DNA of 64,000 nucleotides, taken from assembly GCF_007997305.1 (NCBI RefSeq), contig NZ_VORZ01000001.1, forward strand, positions 682,001 to 746,000, in the 5' to 3' direction. Positions 43,697 through 56,292 of this stretch are shown here, one piece after another. Each line of letters begins with the position of its first letter. The stretch's first letter is position 1. The translations under genes were made by a program, and so were the position numbers. The notes under the pieces are model-generated. The model saw nothing but the letters and a program-made list of their open reading frames with translations, was not told the origin of the DNA and did not search any database. Source of the DNA: Psychrobacter frigidicola (GTDB lineage Bacteria; Pseudomonadota; Gammaproteobacteria; Pseudomonadales; Moraxellaceae).

Positions 43697-45067
43697 TTAG
43701 GATACCAGTTTTGGCGTAGCGTCATTATTATTGTGGTTTTTATTACTACCACTGTTATCCGCCTGTCCCAAAATTTGCACACGCTTATCACTAAACATAT
43801 CCATATCAGGGGCTAGCGTGCGCATAAACCGATCAAAATATAACAGCTGTTTGGTTAACAGTGCAAAATCACGCGGAAAGTGAATGCCATGGCGTTTGCC
43901 AACTGCCACAATCTCCAACATCATTTGATTCAGCTCATCAGCCTGCTCTTTGGTATTAAAAGGAATACCACTGGTAAACGCTCTATCTTCTGCCATAATC
44001 GATGTCATCATGCGTTGCAAGTCCTCCCCTAAAGCTGCTATATCTACCTCATGCCCATGGGTCATCTCCATATCAACCATATGTTGCGCCATAGCCTGAT
44101 AGTCATTTTCTTGCAAGGCTTGCATCATACCCATACACGCGCGCCAGCTTTCAGCTTTCAGCTTTCCGACAATACCAAAATCTATAAAGCCAATGCGACC
44201 ATCGGTTAGCAACATCAAATTACCCGCATGCAAATCAGCATGGAAGCTATTACATAGCATCAGACTGGCAAACCAAGTATTCAACGTATCCGCCATGACT
44301 TGTGCCGGATCATCACAATATTGACGCATTGCTGCCTCATCAACCATCGACACCCCGCGTAAACGGCTCATAGTTAATACACGCTTGGTGGTCAGCTCAT
44401 CATAAACTTGTGGCGCTATCACTCGCGTATTTCCCGATACTGATAAAAATTGCTGAAAATCGCGGATATTTTGCGCCTCAGAGATAAAATCAGTCTCATC
44501 AAGCATGCGCAAGCGTATCTCATCGATAATAGGCGCAATACTGGCAAACTTCATAGACGGCATCAACAGCTCAACTATCTTAGTAACTGCGTGCAGTACG
44601 CCTAAATCAGTCTGCATGATGGTTTCGACCCCAGGCTTTTGCACTTTTAATACTACTTCATCGCCATTGTGCAAACGTGCGGCGTGGACTTGGGCGATGG
44701 AGGCGGAAGCGAGTGGCTTCTTGTCGATGTGAGCAAATTTATCAGCCAGCGTTTGTCCATTAACCGTCAGCTCAGCGGTCAATACTTGCTCGATATAATC
44801 ATACGATAACGGCGTAGTTTGGTCTAAACAACTTTGGAAGGCTTCTACATATTCACGTGGGAATAACGAGGGCGTACTGGCAATAAACTGACCGATTTTA
44901 ATATAAGTGGTACCAAGCTGCTCAAAAGTATCTTTTAGCAGATAAGCATCGGGCTTTTCGCCTTTAGCAACTCTTAATGCAGAGAGACCTGCAATGCTGG
45001 CGGTTTGGCGTACACGGTTCACTACATTAAACGAATGCTTTAATAAATGCGGACGATGAATTTTCAT
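43697..45067 (-). CDS. AarF/UbiB/ABC1 kinase-like protein
   Basis: A 456-residue protein of the ABC1/UbiB atypical kinase family. The N-terminal KxGQ motif is YIKIGQF, and the ATPase motifs are ASIAQVHAARL, FHADLHAGNL and FIDFGIVGKL. The C-terminal hydrophobic helices of full UbiB are not seen; instead an Asn/Asp-rich tail ends the protein. The family supports ubiquinone synthesis or lipid handling. Because a canonical UbiB usually lies with ubiE and ubiJ, this may be a second family member rather than UbiB itself. ATG 45067 is taken over the TTG at 45076. Confidence 0.82.
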   Translation of the reverse strand: MKIHRPHLLKHSFNVVNRVRQTASIAGLSALRVAKGEKPDAYLLKDTFEQLGTTYIKIGQFIASTPSLFPREYVEAFQSCLDQTTPLSYDYIEQVLTAELTVNGQTLADKFAHIDKKPLASASIAQVHAARLHNGDEVVLKVQKPGVETIMQTDLGVLHAVTKIVELLMPSMKFASIAPIIDEIRLRMLDETDFISEAQNIRDFQQFLSVSGNTRVIAPQVYDELTTKRVLTMSRLRGVSMVDEAAMRQYCDDPAQVMADTLNTWFASLMLCNSFHADLHAGNLMLLTDGRIGFIDFGIVGKLKAESWRACMGMMQALQENDYQAMAQHMVDMEMTHGHEVDIAALGEDLQRMMTSIMAEDRAFTSGIPFNTKEQADELNQMMLEIVAVGKRHGIHFPRDFALLTKQLLYFDRFMRTLAPDMDMFSDKRVQILGQADNSGSNKNHNNNDATPKLVS

Positions 45068-45137
45068 AAAGGACAACTATAGTAGTAGTAAACAAAATGA
45101 GTAATAAGTAAATAATAATTGGAAAATATATGAGTAA

Positions 45138-45941
45138 CTAAACGGTACAAATAGGGCAATCTTTATCTTGCCGATAGCCCATCAAGCGCTGTTGCATACG
45201 GCTACCGTCCCACAATAACAGCTTACCTGTCAGTGGATTTTTGGTTAATCCCAGATATTGCAAGGCAGCATTGGCTTGCAAACTGCCCATAATGGCGGTA
45301 GTACTGGCAAGTACGCCAGAATTGGCGCAAGTGCGCTCATCAAGCACAGTATTCAATTCCGTATCGATACTAGGCGCGCCGAATACGCAATGATAGCAGC
45401 CCGAATGTAGATGCGGCTCAAACAACGCCAACTGCCCTTCCATCGCAATCGCTGAAGCGCTTAATAGTGGAATTTGATAGCGAACACTGATACGATTAAT
45501 AATATCGCGGGTGGCAAAATTATCAGTACAATCTAATAGCAAATCAGGCTTACCTGCTGCCATATCTAGCAGCTCATACGCATTGTCTAGACTCAGACGC
45601 GCAACAGTACCCTGCGCCTTAATGAGCGGATTAATCTGTTGCAACATCTGGGCGGCAGTCAACGCTTTGGGCTTACCAATATCAGCGGGTAGGAATAGCG
45701 TTTGCCGCTGTAAATTACTCATCTCAATGACATCATCGTCTATCAGGTGCACTTGTCCAAGACCGGCGCGCACTAAAGTTTCAGAAGCAGGACAGCCAAG
45801 ACCACCTGCCCCTATCATCACTACCCGCGCTGACTTTAGCCGAAGTTGAGCGTCAATATCCCAGCCTTCTAACAAGACTTGCCGAGCATAACGTAAGAGT
45901 TCATCGTCTGTCAGCACCGTTCTATCTGTTGCATGCGTCAT
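45138..45941 (-). CDS. ThiF/MoeB/HesA family adenylyltransferase
   Basis: A 267-residue E1-like enzyme. It has the ATP-binding GAGGLGCPASETLVRAG, the LIDDDVIEMSNLQRQ block, DCTDNF and the zinc-binding cysteine pairs (GCYHCVF and a final CPICTV). Such enzymes adenylate the C-terminal glycine of MoaD or ThiS. Length and the lack of a rhodanese domain fit MoeB/ThiF. The start at ATG 45941 (GGGAT upstream) is chosen over the upstream frame. It lies 16 bases after prmC. Confidence 0.88.
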   Translation of the reverse strand: MTHATDRTVLTDDELLRYARQVLLEGWDIDAQLRLKSARVVMIGAGGLGCPASETLVRAGLGQVHLIDDDVIEMSNLQRQTLFLPADIGKPKALTAAQMLQQINPLIKAQGTVARLSLDNAYELLDMAAGKPDLLLDCTDNFATRDIINRISVRYQIPLLSASAIAMEGQLALFEPHLHSGCYHCVFGAPSIDTELNTVLDERTCANSGVLASTTAIMGSLQANAALQYLGLTKNPLTGKLLLWDGSRMQQRLMGYRQDKDCPICTV

Positions 45942-45957
45942 ATTTATTATCCCAAGC

Positions 45958-46857
45958 TTATTTATTAAGCAGCTGCCCAAGCGTTACACGCTCATTACCA
46001 CCAAAATCTTGCACGGTTTGCACAGCCTCAAAACCATTATCAATGAATAACTGGCGGACGGCAGTGCCTTGGTCAAAACCATGTTCAATCGCCAACAGCC
46101 CACCCGTACGTAAATATTGTGGCGCCTGCTCAATAATATGTTCAATATCAGCCAAGCCATGATTGGGTGCACTTAAAGCACTGATAGGTTCGGCTAGTAG
46201 ACCTGCTAAATGCGCATCAGCTTCGTCAATATAAGGCGGATTGGAGACAATAATGTCAAATAATTGCGCCGTATCAGTGGATAATTCGCTATACCAACTG
46301 CTTTGCACAAATTCAATATTAGCAATTTTATTGGCAGTACCATTATGTCTTGCAACTTCAAGAGCTGCTACTGAAAAATCAACAGCGACCACTTGCCAGT
46401 TGTCTTTTTTATTATGACTATTATTAGCCAATTCATGCGCTAAACTAATCGCAATACAACCTGAGCCAGTGCCTAAATCAAGCAAACGTTTAGGATACTC
46501 GTTTTTAGTGCCGAAACCGTCCTGAGCCTTTATCCATTCAAGCACTTGTTCAACCAATACTTCCGTATCTGGTCTGGGTATTAAAGTATGCTCATTGACC
46601 TTAAAATCAAGCGACCAAAACGCCTGCTGACCGGTTAAGTAAGCCAAAGGTGTGCCCTGCTGCATCTTAGTCACGCCAGCATTAAATTGGTCAAACTCAC
46701 TATCCGTTAGCTGATAACTTTCTTCCGTAATAAGAAACGCGGAGGGCTTATCTAACACATAAAGCAACCAATCCGTCAGCCAAAAATGTGGAATGCCAGC
46801 ATCAGTAGCAATGCTTGCGACTTGCTTTTTTATTTGCTGAACGGTTGCCGTTGTCAT
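45958..46857 (-). CDS. prmC: Release factor glutamine methyltransferase
   Basis: A 299-residue SAM-dependent methyltransferase that modifies the GGQ glutamine of release factors RF1 and RF2. Seen are the N-terminal helical domain with PLAYLTGQQAFW, the SAM motif LLDLGTGSGCIAISLA, and the catalytic NPPYIDE near 203. The stop lies 16 bases before the next gene's start, so the pair is probably one operon. Confidence 0.95.
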   Translation of the reverse strand: MTTATVQQIKKQVASIATDAGIPHFWLTDWLLYVLDKPSAFLITEESYQLTDSEFDQFNAGVTKMQQGTPLAYLTGQQAFWSLDFKVNEHTLIPRPDTEVLVEQVLEWIKAQDGFGTKNEYPKRLLDLGTGSGCIAISLAHELANNSHNKKDNWQVVAVDFSVAALEVARHNGTANKIANIEFVQSSWYSELSTDTAQLFDIIVSNPPYIDEADAHLAGLLAEPISALSAPNHGLADIEHIIEQAPQYLRTGGLLAIEHGFDQGTAVRQLFIDNGFEAVQTVQDFGGNERVTLGQLLNK

Positions 46858-46905
46858 AGATAACTCTTACTTATTGCGCGTTTATTAATCATAAAAATAA
46901 CCGTG

Positions 46906-48588
46906 CTACTCTGAAGCGCGTGGCGGCTCATTAGTATCAGTCAAATTAGGATTGGCTTTGGTTAATTTATTACTGACACTGTTACCATTATTATCATCAT
47001 CACTGCCATCATCATAAATATCATCGTTATCACCAATAACAATATGCTTATCAACATAATAAATCAGCACTAAAATAGGAATGCCTATCGCAAAAGTAAA
47101 GATAAAGAAAAATTGATAGTTGGTATTGTCAACGATAGTACCAGAATAGCCACCGAGCACTTTGGGCAATAAAGTCATCAAGGAAGAAAATATCGCATAC
47201 TGTACGGCAGTAAAACGAATGGAAGTCAGTGCAGATAAAAAGGCAATAAATACAGCACTGGCAAGCCCTGCGGCCAAATTATCGAGACTGACTGCCAAAT
47301 ACATATAAGGCAGACTACCCGGATTATAGGTCAATAGGACAAATAGTAGGTTAGTCACGCAGGCGAGGATTGCGCCAATCATCATGGCGCGCATAATACG
47401 CATTCTTTGTGCTAATAACCCGCCCAAAAAACCACCGGCAATGGCCATAATGACCCCAAACAACTTCACCGCATTGGCAATTTCAATCTTAGTAAAGCCC
47501 ATATCTAAGTAGAAAACGTTGGAGATGACCCCAGCGACAATGTCAGAGATACGGTAAAGTCCGACTAACGCCAATAATAGCAGTGCCTTTTTACCATAAC
47601 GCCGGAAGAAATCAGCAATGGGCTCAACCCACATCTGCACAGCCATTTGTTTTTTTACTACATTTGCTTTTACTAAGCCATAACCAATAATCAAAGCCGC
47701 CGCTAAACTCAAAGCGAGATGCACTATCTCTAACAAGAATCCCAACAGCGCACTGTCAGTTTCTGGCAGTAGCGACCCTACAGTAATGAATGCCCATATA
47801 AAACCAGAAACAGATAACAGAAATACTAAAAATAAACGCGCGTAGTCTGACGTTTCGTGAGGCTGACCGCCGTCTGTGTTGGTTGTAAGCACCTGACTGA
47901 TGACAGGCTCGCGAATAATCAAGGTAGTTATAACACCCGCACCCATGATCCCTGCCATGACCCAATAGGTGTTACGCCAAGCCTCATAGCTATATAAGGC
48001 TTCAGTGGAGCCAAAATAATCCGCCAAATATAACGCGCCCGCACCCGCGACAATCATGCCGATACGGTAGCCTGCGACATACATAGCAGACAGCACTGCC
48101 TGTAGGCTGGGCGGTGCCAGCTCAATACGGTACGCATCAACCACGATATCTTGGGTAGCAGATGAGAACCCCAGCAATACTGCACCGATGGCCATCAGCG
48201 TTAGGCTATCCTCAGTAATCGGGTTGACACTCGCCATGATACAAATCGCCAAAATAATCAATAGTTGGGCGACCAATATCCAAGCACGCCGACGACCCAG
48301 TAGTTTGGTCAATATTGGCAAGGGCACAGCATCGACTAAAGGCGCCCAAATAAATTTAAACGAGTAGCCAAGTGCGGCCCAACTAAACATGGTCACAACG
48401 CCGCGGTCAATCCCTGCTTCACGCAGCCACAACGACAGACTGGAGAAAATCAGCATAATGGGAATGCCGGCGAAAAACCCTAAAAACAAGATGATAATTG
48501 CCCGGCGGTCAAGGTAAGCTTTGGCCGCCTCGCCCCATGGCTTTTTAGCAACTGGGGTACTAGGTGAAGTAGATTTGACAGCAGACAT
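46906..48588 (-). CDS. ampG: AmpG-like muropeptide permease
   Basis: A 560-residue MFS-type transporter with about 14 hydrophobic helices. The N-terminal FLGFFAGIPIMLIFSSLSLWL and the following DRGVVTMFSWAALGYSFKF with FIWAPLVDAVPLP are the AmpG hallmark. It brings anhydro-muropeptides into the cytoplasm for recycling of peptidoglycan. The C-terminus is a 45-residue Asp/Asn-rich tail. It ends 48 bases before prmC on the same strand. Confidence 0.9.
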   Translation of the reverse strand: MSAVKSTSPSTPVAKKPWGEAAKAYLDRRAIIILFLGFFAGIPIMLIFSSLSLWLREAGIDRGVVTMFSWAALGYSFKFIWAPLVDAVPLPILTKLLGRRRAWILVAQLLIILAICIMASVNPITEDSLTLMAIGAVLLGFSSATQDIVVDAYRIELAPPSLQAVLSAMYVAGYRIGMIVAGAGALYLADYFGSTEALYSYEAWRNTYWVMAGIMGAGVITTLIIREPVISQVLTTNTDGGQPHETSDYARLFLVFLLSVSGFIWAFITVGSLLPETDSALLGFLLEIVHLALSLAAALIIGYGLVKANVVKKQMAVQMWVEPIADFFRRYGKKALLLLALVGLYRISDIVAGVISNVFYLDMGFTKIEIANAVKLFGVIMAIAGGFLGGLLAQRMRIMRAMMIGAILACVTNLLFVLLTYNPGSLPYMYLAVSLDNLAAGLASAVFIAFLSALTSIRFTAVQYAIFSSLMTLLPKVLGGYSGTIVDNTNYQFFFIFTFAIGIPILVLIYYVDKHIVIGDNDDIYDDGSDDDNNGNSVSNKLTKANPNLTDTNEPPRASE

Positions 48589-51646
<3,058 letters not shown>

Positions 51647-51712
51647 CATTCATTTATAACGCCTATTCAACCTTAGTTATTATTAGCACTAAAACTATAA
51701 TCAGCCTTAAGC

Positions 51713-51750
51713 AAAGAGCCAATTTATTTATATAAGGTGGCTCTTTTTTT
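51713..51750 (+). terminator. Intrinsic terminator after katG
   Basis: AAAGAGCC and GGCTCTTT arms flank a 16-base loop and are followed by a T run. Confidence 0.8.
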
Positions 51751-51922
51751 ACTTCATTCTGCTAAGGGCCAATTTAATTCTATATTCCAAAATAATATTA
51801 ATAGATACCTATTTATTATATACAAGAATAATAGCTTTGTTCTACACTAGCGGCTTGCTGCATATTTGAGCGTTTTGATTTTCTGACACGCAGACCGTGT
51901 TTTTATTAGATAGGATTAGTTT

Positions 51923-52849
51923 ATGGCAATCGATGTGGTCGTCAATCAGCGGCATCTACAGATTCAGCTTAAGCAGTTAGAAACCGTATGGCATACCGTA
52001 GTTAACGGCTATAATTTAAGCCAAGCAGCCATAGTGCTGCATACCAGCCAATCAAGCTTGTCGAAACATATCGCTGCGCTTGAGAACCAACTAAAAACAG
52101 AAGTGTTTGTTCGTCAAGGGAAACGTCTAACAGGATTGACCACGATGGGCACCGCATTGATGCCGCATATTGAGTCGATCTTTGCTGAAATTCGCACTAT
52201 TGAAAATTTAAGCTTAGATTTTAATAATCCTAATATCGGCACATTAACGATTGCAACGACGCATACGCAGGCCCGTTATGTATTGCCACAAGTGGTGAAA
52301 GAGTTTAAAGCGCTCTTTCCTAAAGTAAACTTGATTCTTCAGCAGTCCGATCCTGAAACTATTGCTCAAATGGTGATTCGCGGACAAGCTGATATTGGTA
52401 TTGCCACTGAGTCCTTACTCCATAATAATTATCTGCGCTGCTATCGCTACTATGATTGGACGCACCGCGTTATCGTACCAAGTGACCATGAACTTGCAGG
52501 TGAGAAAAGTATAGATTTACCTACTCTTGCCAGCTATCCGATTGTGACTTATCACGGAGGCTTTACTGGACGCGGAGCGATTGACAAAGCATTTAGTGAT
52601 GCGGGGCTTGAGCCTGATATTGTATTATCTGCGTTAGATGCTGACGTGATTAGCACTTATGTGGGACTGGGATTAGGGATTGGTATTATCGCTGAAATGG
52701 CATTTGAGCCAAGCCATTATCATAATCTAACCGCCATTCCAGTGGATCATTTTGGCCGCTTTACCAGTTGGATGGCGGTGCGTGATGATGCTGAAATCCG
52801 TCAGTATGGGCGTGCCTTTATGGAGCTTTGCCAAAAGCAGTTTGGTTAG
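51923..52849 (+). CDS. CysB-like LysR family regulator
   Basis: A 308-residue LysR-type regulator. The N-terminal helix-turn-helix lies in LSQAAIVLHTSQSSLSKHI, and the effector domain contains LTIATTHTQARYVLPQVVK and GFTGRGAIDKAF, which match CysB (sulfate/thiosulfate and N-acetylserine binding). It should control cysteine and sulfur uptake genes, none of which is next to it. Length is near the usual 324. AGGAT lies before the ATG. Confidence 0.85.
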   Translation: MAIDVVVNQRHLQIQLKQLETVWHTVVNGYNLSQAAIVLHTSQSSLSKHIAALENQLKTEVFVRQGKRLTGLTTMGTALMPHIESIFAEIRTIENLSLDFNNPNIGTLTIATTHTQARYVLPQVVKEFKALFPKVNLILQQSDPETIAQMVIRGQADIGIATESLLHNNYLRCYRYYDWTHRVIVPSDHELAGEKSIDLPTLASYPIVTYHGGFTGRGAIDKAFSDAGLEPDIVLSALDADVISTYVGLGLGIGIIAEMAFEPSHYHNLTAIPVDHFGRFTSWMAVRDDAEIRQYGRAFMELCQKQFG

Positions 52850-52867
52850 TAACTTAATTAATAAGGC

Positions 52868-52919
52868 TAAGCATAAAAAACGCCATTAAGAATAATCTTA
52901 ATGGCGTTTTTTATGCTTA
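52868..52919. terminator. Bidirectional terminator between the cysB-like gene and mop
   Basis: Two perfectly complementary 24-base arms (centre: CGCCATTAAGA-ATAA-TCTTAATGGCG) with flanking A and T runs make it work in both directions for the two convergent genes. Confidence 0.92.
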
Positions 52920-52940
52920 AGTATCTATCTTACTAATAAC

Positions 52941-53147
52941 CTATTCTTTTCCAACCATTACATTACTGGCTTTTACAATGGCCACAACGTCATCTCCAAC
53001 GCTGAGATTTAGGCTTTCTGCAGACGCTGTCGTAATACTAGAAACAACTTCTGAACCATTAACGTCGATCACTACCTCTGTAGAAACTGGGCCTTTTTTG
53101 AGTTCTTTGACTTTGCCTTTAAGCTGATTTCTAGCTGAAATATTCAT
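52941..53147 (-). CDS. Molbindin (TOBE domain) molybdenum-binding protein
   Basis: A 68-residue single Mop/TOBE domain: SARNQLKGKVKELKKGPVST at the start, then VVIDVNGSEVVSSITTASAESLNLSVGDDVVAIVKASNV (given in part). The pattern S-A-R-N-x-L-x-G-x-V is the molbindin signature. Such proteins bind molybdate and may store or buffer it. It is a stand-alone gene here; no mod transport genes are in view. Confidence 0.9.
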   Translation of the reverse strand: MNISARNQLKGKVKELKKGPVSTEVVIDVNGSEVVSSITTASAESLNLSVGDDVVAIVKASNVMVGKE

Positions 53148-53515
53148 ATATATCCCTTATTATTTTTAACCATTATATTTTTAAAGTTTAAAACCATGAT
53201 ATTTGAATATTGAGTGATTAAATTTATTTAATATGAGCTACATAAATTTATTCAAACGTCTTAACTATACGCTCAGTCAGCACGCTATATCAAAAATCCA
53301 TGCCATTGGCTTATAAATTGACTTCTCCCTTCTGTTTATAAGACCTACATCCTAAGCGTTGAGATTTGTTATCATTATTAACACTTGCCTTTATATTCAA
53401 AATAACTGCCCCATTATATTAAGTGTTAAGCATTCAAGGCCTACTGTGAGCAGCATATAAAAGGCTGCCAAAATAAGCCTGTGAATACTTTTAAATTTAT
53501 AATAATAGGTGATTT
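53148..53515. other. Intergenic region between molbindin and the LLM oxidoreductase gene
   Basis: This 368-base region carries two divergent promoters. A 9-base inverted repeat TTAACACTT (53378-53386) / AAGTGTTAA (53421-53429) with a 34-base spacer is a weak possible operator. No gene is seen. Confidence 0.35.
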
Positions 53516-54547
53516 ATGACTGATATTAATACTAATAAAATTCCTTTATCCTTCCTAGACTTGGCACCCGTTCCAACCGGCAAAACTATTGCTGATGGAA
53601 TCACCCAAACCGTTGAGATCGCTCAAAAAGCGGAAGAAGTTGGCCTCAATCGTTACTGGATGGCAGAGCATCATAATATGGCGGGTATCGCCAGTGCCGC
53701 AACGTCAGTACTGCTATCACATATTGGCAGCCAAACCGAGCATATTCGTATTGGCTCTGGTGGTATTATGCTGCCCAATCACGCACCATTAGTGGTTGCT
53801 GAGCAATTTGGCACGCTTCAAGCTTTATATGGTGATCGTATCGACTTAGGCTTAGGCCGTGCGCCGGGTACTGATGGCGCGACTTTCCAGGCTCTACGTC
53901 GACAGATGCAAGATGCCGAGCGTTTTCCACAAGACGTGCAAGAATTGTTGTATCTGTTAGGTGATGGTACTGATAACAGTCCAGTGCAAGCATTTCCTGG
54001 AGCAAAATCAAACGTGCCAATTTGGATCTTGGGTTCCTCGCTATTTGGCGCTACTTTGGCAGCACACTTAGGACTACCCTATGTGTTTGCATCCCACTTT
54101 GCGCCGCAAATGTTAGAACATGCGATCACTACTTATCGCGAGCAGTTCCAACCTTCCGCTTATCTCGATAAACCTTATGTAATGCTTGCTGCAAATCTAT
54201 TTTTAGCTGATGATGACGCAACTGCTAACTATCATTTCACTTCAGCGCAGCAAAGCTTTGTGCATCTGCTGCGTAATGAGCGGGGGCAAATGCCAAAACC
54301 TATAGAAAATATGAATGCAATATGGAGTCCTGCAGAAAAAATGGCAGTCGATAAGGCGCTGGCAGTTTCCTTTATTGGTTCAGTAGAAACCATACAGCCA
54401 AAAATTGCTGAGTTTATTACAAAATATCAACCGGATGAATTAATCGTCACCGCTAATGTCCATGATCAAACCGCTCGTCTACATTCTTTGTCACTTGTAC
54501 CTCAGTTGAATTTGTTTACTTTACAATCGACAGCAGCGCTTGCATAA
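53516..54547 (+). CDS. LLM class flavin-dependent oxidoreductase
   Basis: A 343-residue bacterial luciferase-like monooxygenase. Motifs seen are [39 protein letters not shown] (the conserved EHH), [24 protein letters not shown] and [11 protein letters not shown]. It matches the group with YhbW. It uses reduced flavin and oxygen; the substrate is unknown. It is followed after 30 bases by a tiny membrane-protein gene. Confidence 0.9.
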   Translation: MTDINTNKIPLSFLDLAPVPTGKTIADGITQTVEIAQKAEEVGLNRYWMAEHHNMAGIASAATSVLLSHIGSQTEHIRIGSGGIMLPNHAPLVVAEQFGTLQALYGDRIDLGLGRAPGTDGATFQALRRQMQDAERFPQDVQELLYLLGDGTDNSPVQAFPGAKSNVPIWILGSSLFGATLAAHLGLPYVFASHFAPQMLEHAITTYREQFQPSAYLDKPYVMLAANLFLADDDATANYHFTSAQQSFVHLLRNERGQMPKPIENMNAIWSPAEKMAVDKALAVSFIGSVETIQPKIAEFITKYQPDELIVTANVHDQTARLHSLSLVPQLNLFTLQSTAALA

Positions 54548-54577
54548 TAAAAGAAAAACTCTAACAGGATACTTGAC

Positions 54578-54727
54578 ATGGATGCTTCTCCTTTAATAGG
54601 TTCTTCGATATTTTTATACATCTTAGCTTTTATTGCTGTTATGGCGATATTTGCCTATTTAACATATAGTATTAGCCCTAAAGGTAAAAAGCGCCGTGAA
54701 GAGAGACGTAATAATCGTCACAAATAG
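54578..54727 (+). CDS. Small single-helix membrane protein
   Basis: A 49-residue protein with a polar start (MDASPLIG), a hydrophobic helix of about 24 residues (SIFLYILAFIAVMAIFAYLT), and a basic C-terminus (KGKKRREERRNNRHK) that would lie in the cytoplasm. AGGAT precedes the ATG by about 8 bases and the gene ends in a strong terminator. It lies 30 bases after the LLM oxidoreductase gene, so the two may be co-transcribed. The function is unknown. Confidence 0.7.
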   Translation: MDASPLIGSSIFLYILAFIAVMAIFAYLTYSISPKGKKRREERRNNRHK

Positions 54728-54750
54728 TTAGTACATTATCCCTGTATCAG

Positions 54751-54788
54751 AAAAAACCTCCTACTTTTTTAAAAGTAGGAGGTTTTTT
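54751..54788 (+). terminator. Strong intrinsic terminator after the small membrane-protein gene
   Basis: Perfect 18-base arms around a 2-base loop (core CCTCCTACTTTT / AAAAGTAGGAGG) are followed by a T run; the leading A run gives partial activity on the minus strand for the gene ending at 54864. Confidence 0.9.
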
Positions 54789-54863
54789 AATTTCTGACCA
54801 TTATAATGGTTACAATGACTACTTATTATTAGCACGTGTTAAATATTTAGGAAATCTAAACCT

Positions 54864-55937
54864 TTAAGAGAGTGAAGTCCCAAGGTTTTGTTGCTCAGCA
54901 AGTTGTGCGACATATAATGCTACTGCGGCATCAAAACTGGCTGCGCCTACCGATTTAAATAATGTAATGCTCGGCTCGGACTTATTGAACTTGTTTGTTA
55001 ATTTCCCAGTCACGAGTGCTTGTAAGTCCCCGCTAAGATCATCCCATGTCCACGCACAATTAGCGGCCTTGTGCGCTTGAATTAAGTCACCGGCTTCATG
55101 GCGACATCCAGCTAAATCATCAACGACCACCATACTGCTATTTTCTATGACATCATTGCTGACTTCTTTCATCGATGGTAGATATGCTCCTACGGCATTG
55201 ATGTGGACGTTAGGCTTGATTTGCTGGGTACTAAACAAACCAGTATCGGAACGCGTTGCAAGATTAATAATATCTGCATCTTTAAGAGCCTCTTCAAGCT
55301 GTTCGCAAACCCTTAATTCAATTTTCCATTGCGGATAGTCACGAGCAAATTGCGTCTTAAACTCCTCTGCCCCCTGCATGCTTCTATTCCAGAGATAAAC
55401 TATTTTAATTCCAGGGCGTACCGTTAGTACAGCGTGTAGTTGCTCATATGCCATACCGCCGCAACCTATGACTGCTATCCTTTGACAGTTATCGGCTGCC
55501 ATATATTTAGTCGCGATACCCGATAGTGCTGCGGTTCGCACTTGAGTAATATAAACACCATCCATCACCGCTAATATTTCACCAGTGGCATTATTGGATA
55601 CGGTAATAATAGCAGTCGTCGTTGGTAGGTCACGACTGGGATTATCAGGACAGATAGTGACTAGTTTGACCGCCGTATATTCCTGCTCACCGTCATAGAT
55701 GGTGGCAGGCATAGATAAATGCGAGCCTGAGCTGTGTTTGGTTTTATTAGTAGAAGACTGGTCGCTATCAATTTGATCACCATAGAGGTCTTCGCTAAAG
55801 GTTTCTATCACTAAACGCTCAGGTGATTTAATCCAGCTGGGATGATTAGCTTGTTGGTGTAGTAGCTGCTCAATCGTATCGATAGCAGCTTGCATACTAA
55901 GATGTTCAGTCACTTCAGCTCGGTTTAAAAATTGCAT
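54864..55937 (-). CDS. Ornithine cyclodeaminase / mu-crystallin family protein
   Basis: A 357-residue protein of the OCD/mu-crystallin family. The Rossmann motif is RIAVIGCGGMAYEQLHAVL, the ligand region includes VKLVTICPDNPSRDLPT and a C-terminal TLFKSVGAASFDAAVALYVA, all conserved. Members deaminate ornithine to proline or reduce cyclic imino acids such as pyrroline-2-carboxylate; the choice cannot be made here. A polar insertion near 60-75 (Ser/Lys-rich) is unlike the usual family. It stands alone with an upstream terminator at 56131. Confidence 0.87.
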   Translation of the reverse strand: MQFLNRAEVTEHLSMQAAIDTIEQLLHQQANHPSWIKSPERLVIETFSEDLYGDQIDSDQSSTNKTKHSSGSHLSMPATIYDGEQEYTAVKLVTICPDNPSRDLPTTTAIITVSNNATGEILAVMDGVYITQVRTAALSGIATKYMAADNCQRIAVIGCGGMAYEQLHAVLTVRPGIKIVYLWNRSMQGAEEFKTQFARDYPQWKIELRVCEQLEEALKDADIINLATRSDTGLFSTQQIKPNVHINAVGAYLPSMKEVSNDVIENSSMVVVDDLAGCRHEAGDLIQAHKAANCAWTWDDLSGDLQALVTGKLTNKFNKSEPSITLFKSVGAASFDAAVALYVAQLAEQQNLGTSLS

Positions 55938-56292
55938 TTAAAGCGCTCCTTGTCTGTTAGTTCGATAAATTTTTATTGGGTTAATTATTATTATAGATTA
56001 TCTATCGTGCCTTTGTATCAGGTACAAAACAGTTGGTATTACTTTAAAGAGTTAACATTAAAGGAATAGATTCGCTATTCAAGCCGAAGACTTTTTCGAC
56101 GAGCATTATCAATTAAGTATTATTAATATAAAAAATCCCACTTAGGATATCAAGTGGGATTTTTACTGTCTAGAATCTGATACTTAAATTTTAGTGTTTA
56201 AGAATTAGTTTTTGGTGTTTATTACTTAGGCTATTTTAATAAAGTAATATATTATTTTTAATTAACAAATGATTTCTACTAGCATACAGATT
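55938..56292. other. Intergenic region with terminator between the AEC and OCD genes
   Basis: This 355-base stretch holds the AEC terminator (56131-56164) and the promoter of the OCD-family gene. Nothing else is supported. Confidence 0.4.
56131..56164 (-). terminator. Intrinsic terminator after the second AEC gene
   Basis: Thirteen-base perfect arms AAAAATCCCACTT and AAGTGGGATTTTT around an 8-base loop. The A/T flanks make it bidirectional in principle. Confidence 0.88.

Noticed and set aside
53378..53429. 9-base inverted repeat TTAACACTT/AAGTGTTAA as an operator
   Set aside because: A match of this length over this distance in A+T-rich DNA is expected by chance fairly often; no promoter elements line up with it.
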